From assembly GCA_934488615.1 (NCBI GenBank), contig CAKSSJ010000004.1, positions 34,345 to 98,344 on the forward strand: a DNA stretch of 64,000 nt, read 5' to 3'. Source of the stretch: an uncultured Eubacteriales bacterium. GTDB taxonomy: Bacteria; Bacillota; Clostridia; Oscillospirales; Acutalibacteraceae. Made by a program: the position numbers and the translations under genes. The notes beneath the pieces were generated by a model. That model was not told the origin of the DNA and made no database searches. It was given only the letters and a program-made list of their open reading frames with translations. Of the stretch, positions 60,497 to 64,000 are shown piece after piece. Position 1 is the stretch's first letter. Every line of letters starts with the position of its first letter.

Positions 60497-60529
60497 GCTC
60501 CGAAAGCTCTTCCCAAAAGCACTCGGAGC
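60497..60529 (-). terminator. Terminator-like hairpin in the 60.4-60.9 kb gap
   Basis: On the minus strand GCTCCGA (60523-60529) and TCGGAGC (60497-60503) form a 7-bp stem followed by UUUAGUUUUUAUU. It implies a minus-strand transcript from the 60.55-60.9 kb region. Confidence 0.55.
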
Positions 60530-60900
60530 CATATTTAAAACTTTCCCGTTATCATTTACCGCTAATGTTCGTGCTTGCACCTTAACATGCGGTTGCTTTC
60601 ATTGTCCCCTTTTTTTAATTTATGTATCATACCAAAATACATAAAATTGCCTATCCGTAAACGGATTGATATTTTCTGTCAGAACCTCCGACAAATTCAA
60701 TTTTACCAACCCCCTCAGAAATTCCGACAGTGCTAAAAATCACCTCCTGTTTATCCTCTCATACAGTAGCCAATCAAATCGCAAAATATGACACAAATTT
60801 CTTTAAATTTTTTAAAAATTTTATCAAACACCTGTTCTGTGTCACAGATTATAGCGTCTGATAACAGCCACATTTCTATTTTTTTAAACTTTTTATTATT
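60530..60900 (-). other. Gap with possible short minus-strand ORF (60651-60743)
   Basis: This stretch has no long ORF. A GTG at 60743 opens a 30-residue frame to a TAG at 60651 with an ordinary composition (contains EGVGKIEFVGGSDRK). However, its GTG is fused to the AGGAGG, so the start is doubtful. A 22-codon frame (ATG near 60630, MIHKLKKGDNESNR) lies downstream. With the terminator at 60497-60529 these suggest a small RNA or peptide gene, but support is weak. Confidence 0.2.
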
Positions 60901-60904
60901 TCTA

Positions 60905-60932
60905 TTGACTTAATTTTTATATTTGGTACAAT
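60905..60932 (+). promoter_or_regulatory. Promoter of the GNAT gene
   Basis: TTGACT (60905-60910), 16 nt, TACAAT (60927-60932), about 32 nt before the start codon. Confidence 0.55.
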
Positions 60933-60964
60933 TATATAAGAATAATAATGATATGAGGAATTTT

Positions 60965-61414
60965 ATGAAGGATTATATCATCAGAGAAACGGAAGATTTC
61001 TTATCGCTTTCAACCCTTTTCCATGAGAGCGGAATGGGTGTTAATATTGAAGAACGTATGCCTGACAGAGTAATCAAAATGTGGCGCATGGATGACGCCC
61101 TGACAGGAGAGCTCCTGGCGGCGGTAACTCTTGAAATTCGCGACGGGGCTTATTCTCTTGGCGATATCGCCGTGCGCAACACTGTGCAATCGAAAGGCTA
61201 CGGAAAAATCATGCAGTCAGTTGTTTTTGACGAAGCTAAAAAGCTCGGGGTCAAAGAGCTGTGGGCATGCGCTAAAGAGCCTGAATACTATATCCATTGC
61301 GGCTGGAAAAGCATGAAATGGGAGGACTCCCCCAAAATTGCCGTTTACTGCTCAACCTGCAACAAGCGCGGAACATCCTGCCACCCTCAGCTGATGAAAT
61401 ACACATTAAAATAA
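60965..61414 (+). CDS. GNAT-family N-acetyltransferase
   Basis: 149 residues from ATG 60965 (RBS GAGGA). The acetyl-CoA-binding turn is VRNTVQSKGYGKIMQSVV (QxxGxG), preceded by the LGDIAV strand. KEPEYYIHCGWKSM is the typical C-terminal strand. A Cys-rich segment near the end (YCSTCNKRGTSC) is unusual and could bind a metal. The substrate is unknown. Confidence 0.85.
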   Translation: MKDYIIRETEDFLSLSTLFHESGMGVNIEERMPDRVIKMWRMDDALTGELLAAVTLEIRDGAYSLGDIAVRNTVQSKGYGKIMQSVVFDEAKKLGVKELWACAKEPEYYIHCGWKSMKWEDSPKIAVYCSTCNKRGTSCHPQLMKYTLK

Positions 61415-61426
61415 CCGCACAAATTA

Positions 61427-61466
61427 AAAGAACTTGACTGACGTACTTCTGTCAATCAAGTTCTTT
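61427..61466. terminator. Terminator between GNAT and M16 genes
   Basis: AAAGAACTTGA (61427-61437) and TCAAGTTCTTT (61456-61466), a perfect 11-bp stem followed by AATTATTTTTT. The right arm lies inside the last codons of the M16 gene. Confidence 0.8.
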
Positions 61467-62717
61467 AATTATTTTTTGAAGAGCTTCACAATTTATCTCT
61501 TTTTTGTTTCCTCTGATTGCTAAGGTAAGGTTTTCCGTTTTAAAAATTTCATTCACAGCCTTTTGAATCTGTTCCTTTGTCAGTTGAAGCCTGCCAAAAT
61601 TCGACGCAGAAAAATCAATCGGCTTGCCTTTTAAAATATGATTGTTATATGCCAAGCACCAGTTTAAGCTATCCGCATCATCCTGTTTTGTTTCTGTGCA
61701 ATAGATCTCATATGCCAGATTCGCTTCGAAATCATATTGTCCCTCTTTTATATCCTTAAGCATTTTGACGATAATCTTCAGCGAATCCGCAAGATATTTT
61801 TTATTGATCTCAAACATAAATTTGAGGTTGCAGATATTATCATACTGTTCGAGGACACTGTCATAAGAATAAATCATCGGATTATCCTCTGAAAGATAGT
61901 TGTAAACCAACGCATTATCTCCGCTAAAAAGAATTGAATAAATCAAATCCAATTCGCCGTTTGAATATTTTTCACTATCAATGTCAAATCCAATTTTCAC
62001 ACAATACCAATAGCTGTTTTTGATGTTCACAACACATTTTCTGTGAAAGAAATCATCGCTCACTTTGACATAATTGTTTCTTAAAGAAGTCGTTTTCGGC
62101 ATTTCTATAGTGCCAAGACGCTCAATAAATCGACCCATGCTCTGCTTCGAAACATTGCCTGTTACATAAACAAAAAAGTTGTTTTTTGAGAAACAGTTCG
62201 CGCGAAAAGCATTAAGCTTTTTCAAAGAGATTTTGTCTAAGTTTTTGCAGCTACCCATAATAGTTCTTTCAGGCTCGGAACCTTTCCAAACAATTTTATT
62301 AAAAAAGTAATCTAAAGTCGTTCGCTCACCCGCTTCTCTTATCTCTGCCTTTACTCTCTTTTTTTCTTTTTCAAATTCAGCTTTCGGCAGCTCAATACAA
62401 TCAAAAATACCGCACATAATCTCGACAGCAAAATCAAACCCAGATTCCTGCCCTGTTATGGCAAAGCGAATACATTCCTTATAAGTGTAGGCGTCAATGT
62501 CAATTCCGTTAAGTGCGCAGAGGTTGTAAAGATTTTTGTACTTTCTCTTGAGATTTCTGAAAACCATATGCTCAAACAAATGACTTAAGCCATTATTGTC
62601 ATCGGTTTCAAAATTACTGCCCGCTCGGATATATAAAGAAAGACAAAAACTTTTAAGACTTGTATTCAATGCAGAATATACCCTTATTCCTTTTGCATCG
62701 TATTCCTTTTCCGTCAT
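61452..62717 (-). CDS. M16-family zinc peptidase (single-domain pair, stand-alone)
   Basis: 421 residues from ATG 62717 (AAAGGGGAAAGG upstream). The inverted zinc motif HLFEH lies at residues 46-50, and the distal ligand Glu at about 125 in KRVKAEIREAG, the expected distance. An M16 C-terminal half follows with FFVYVTGNVSKQSMGRFIERL. Length suits M16B peptidases, which act as homo- or heterodimers on short, often unfolded peptides. No second M16 gene, transporter or precursor is beside it. Three very short ORFs lie in its leader. Confidence 0.85.
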   Translation of the reverse strand: MTEKEYDAKGIRVYSALNTSLKSFCLSLYIRAGSNFETDDNNGLSHLFEHMVFRNLKRKYKNLYNLCALNGIDIDAYTYKECIRFAITGQESGFDFAVEIMCGIFDCIELPKAEFEKEKKRVKAEIREAGERTTLDYFFNKIVWKGSEPERTIMGSCKNLDKISLKKLNAFRANCFSKNNFFVYVTGNVSKQSMGRFIERLGTIEMPKTTSLRNNYVKVSDDFFHRKCVVNIKNSYWYCVKIGFDIDSEKYSNGELDLIYSILFSGDNALVYNYLSEDNPMIYSYDSVLEQYDNICNLKFMFEINKKYLADSLKIIVKMLKDIKEGQYDFEANLAYEIYCTETKQDDADSLNWCLAYNNHILKGKPIDFSASNFGRLQLTKEQIQKAVNEIFKTENLTLAIRGNKKEINCEALQKIIKELD

Positions 62718-62889
62718 AACCTTTCCCCTTTGCAAAACTATTATTTCTTTCTCTTTGTTTTAAAATTGAAGTATGTCAATTCCCTATATCTATTAGGAAT
62801 ATTTTCATCCAAAACACCCTTTCATTGTTTAATCATTCTCCCGCCAAAATTTTAAAAACCTAATACGCGTAAATCGCACTTTTTTAATA

Positions 62890-62918
62890 AATATATCATA
62901 TATAAATTTAAAAATCAA
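62890..62918 (-). promoter_or_regulatory. Probable promoter of the M16 gene
   Basis: TTGATT (62913-62918) and TATATT (62890-62895) on the minus strand, 17-nt spacer. The leader of about 165 nt holds mini-ORFs, the best being 10 codons at 62776-62808 with AAAGGG upstream. The rest of the 62.74-63.01 kb gap shows only an imperfect hairpin near 62940-62990. Confidence 0.4.
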
Positions 62919-63010
62919 TCTTCACAACATGCATTCAAAAAAAGCCCCCAAGCCCTCGTATATCAAGAGTTTCAGAGCTTTTTTCTCGTCCTAATGCAAC
63001 AAAAACCATT

Positions 63011-63124
63011 TTAAGTTTCCGACACATCCTTTAACTGCATAGCAACATCCGCGCCTTCAAGACGCAATACATTTGAGTACATTGAATCATAGCCTAAAAG
63101 GCTCACATTGCCGTACCAAGTAAT
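63011..63124 (-). pseudogene. Orphan C-terminal coding fragment
   Basis: Between a TGA (63125-63127) and a TAA (63011-63013) the minus strand reads 37 codons with protein-like composition (ITWYGNVSLLGYDSMYSN, then LRLEGADVAMQLKDVSET). There is no RBS or suitable start. It looks like the tail of a lost gene. I do not recognise the family. The flanks (63128-63247) hold nothing that I can name. Confidence 0.4.
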
Positions 63125-63247
63125 TCAGTTGTCAATTAATGCAAAATTCTGGTAAATTTCAATTTTGTAAATTGCATTCACCACGCGGTTTCTCTGTAAA
63201 TCAATACTGTCCTCCATTGATTTCTTGCAACACAATAAAAAATATAT

Positions 63248-63769
63248 TTACTTTTTTAAGCCGCACAAGGTATATAATTCTTCAATACAAGGCGATTTAT
63301 ATTCCATATACTTTTCAATATCATTCGAAAATAACTGTGCAGCCGTTTCTTTTACATAGCTATATTTTTTGACAGCATCAGCGTTATTCCTCAAAAAGTC
63401 TCTGAAAGTGATATGGCGATAGAGTTCTTCTGATTTCTGCGGACAAACATACAAATGGTGAGTCCGCAAGTGAGGCTTATTCAAATACTTAAACGCCTCT
63501 CTATCCTCTATTCCAAGGTTACCTTCATAAATATATCCTATCATTTCTAACTTGCTGACAATGATATCGAAGGCGGAATAATCTTTGATTACTACATCTA
63601 TATCAATACACGGTTTAGCAGACATTCCCTCAACCGATGTACTACCGACATGCTCAACGCCTATAATCAAATCACCGATGGCATTTAAAATTTCTGATTT
63701 TATTTTTTAAAAGTCATCTTTCCAATGTACATTGTAAGGCAAAACAACAACTTTTGCTATTTTAAACAC
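63248..63769 (-). pseudogene. GrpB/UPF0157 nucleotidyltransferase-like gene with in-frame stop
   Basis: The open part (from 63706) reads GVEHVGSTSVEGMSAKPCIDIDVVI and then RTHHLYVCPQKSEELYRHITFRDFLR, the GrpB signature. The N-terminus continues upstream in the same frame (VVVLPYNVHWKDDF, start at GTG 63769) but is cut by a TAA at 63707-63709 where family members continue KKIKSEI. The whole frame is 173 codons, the normal family length. Either a true nonsense mutation or a sequence error. A shortened product from an internal start would lack the first helix. Confidence 0.75.
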
Positions 63770-63829
63770 CACCAAAATAAATAATATTCTATAAGCCCAA
63801 TATAGCACACAATTAGCAAAGTGTCAATC

Positions 63830-64000
63830 ACTCTTAAGTATTGATTGCTTTTTTTCTAATGACATTAAAACAGCTGACGCCTCAAACAGGGATTCCCCTG
63901 ACAGGGGAAATGTCACGAAGTGGCAAAAGGGTGACTGCGAGGCACGAGCAGCTCGAACCTGTGACTTTGAATATGTTGTCGGCAACTGCCGTTGCCTCAT
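63830..64000. other. Intergenic repeat-like segment at the right edge
   Basis: It contains a perfect TTCCCCT/AGGGGAA hairpin (63891-63907), then TGTCACGAAGTGGCA-type pairing and a GC-rich stretch ending at the window edge. An open minus-strand frame runs through it but has the look of a translated repeat rather than a gene. It is probably part of a dispersed element that continues outside the window. Confidence 0.3.

Noticed and set aside
63828..64000. Open minus-strand frame at the right edge
   Set aside because: It translates hairpin-rich repeat DNA, and its composition resembles spurious ORFs over dispersed intergenic repeats.

Overview
The window reads as chromosomal DNA of an anaerobic, spore-forming, Gram-positive Clostridia member, probably close to Ruminococcus/Oscillospiraceae. 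The reasons are spoIIE, a tRNA-Trp T-box, a TPP riboswitch on thiT, a dockerin-bearing secreted protein, RarA, TypA, tig-clpP-clpX in one operon, strong GGAGG ribosome binding sites and TTGACA-17-TATAAT promoters. Placement is inference from gene content. I saw no tRNA, rRNA, CRISPR array or intact insertion sequence.

Region 1 (1-17.7 kb, all minus strand) is the striking part. It looks like one long transcription unit that starts at a promoter at 17688-17716. In order of transcription it encodes a degenerate EAL-domain protein, a membrane-anchored protein with a hexapeptide (VTRYSD) repeat stalk, a TasA/camelysin-like protein, a SipW-type signal peptidase, a membrane-anchored McrB-like AAA+ ATPase, a protein with an N-terminal region like McrBC-partner (DUF2357-type) proteins and a very long Lys/Ala/Glu coiled coil, a 2389-residue secreted GLUG-repeat protein, a second TasA-like protein, two more SipW-type peptidases, and a third TasA-like protein cut by the window edge. 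My reading is a c-di-GMP-linked surface fibre/adhesin assembly locus with an unexpected AAA+/coiled-coil module. That module makes it the best candidate here for an undescribed system.

Region 2 (17.7-31.7 kb) holds a Gfo/Idh/MocA oxidoreductase, rlmB coupled to a large acidic membrane protein that looks like a dead P-type ATPase, spoIIE, an ECF sigma/anti-sigma pair, a GT87-type glycosyltransferase, a short ORF with a perfect promoter and operator-like dyad, and the tig-clpP-clpX operon.

Region 3 (31.8-36 kb) has a dockerin/CBM2-like membrane protein paired with a secreted lipase-like hydrolase, then a small membrane protein-PadR-DUF1700 operon. Its promoter is overlapped by a palindrome and its DUF1700 gene is frameshifted.

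Region 4 (36-55 kb) is mainly housekeeping: typA, ribF, a family-4 uracil-DNA glycosylase, a secreted phosphoesterase, T-box-trpB2, TPP-thiT, rarA, a CNNM/CBS transporter, rplM-rpsI, a ceramidase-like secreted enzyme, mrp, purB, gtrA and a GT2. The end of rpsI is involved in a 151-bp exact tandem duplication.

Region 5 (54.2-60.1 kb) begins with a tyrosine-codon leader peptide and a textbook ribosome-mediated attenuator in front of a sodium:solute symporter. A MarR-regulated heterodimeric ABC exporter follows.

Region 6 (60.1-64 kb) is sparse and decaying. It holds a 34-residue minus-strand gene, a GNAT acetyltransferase, a lone M16 peptidase, an orphan coding fragment and a grpB pseudogene with an in-frame stop.
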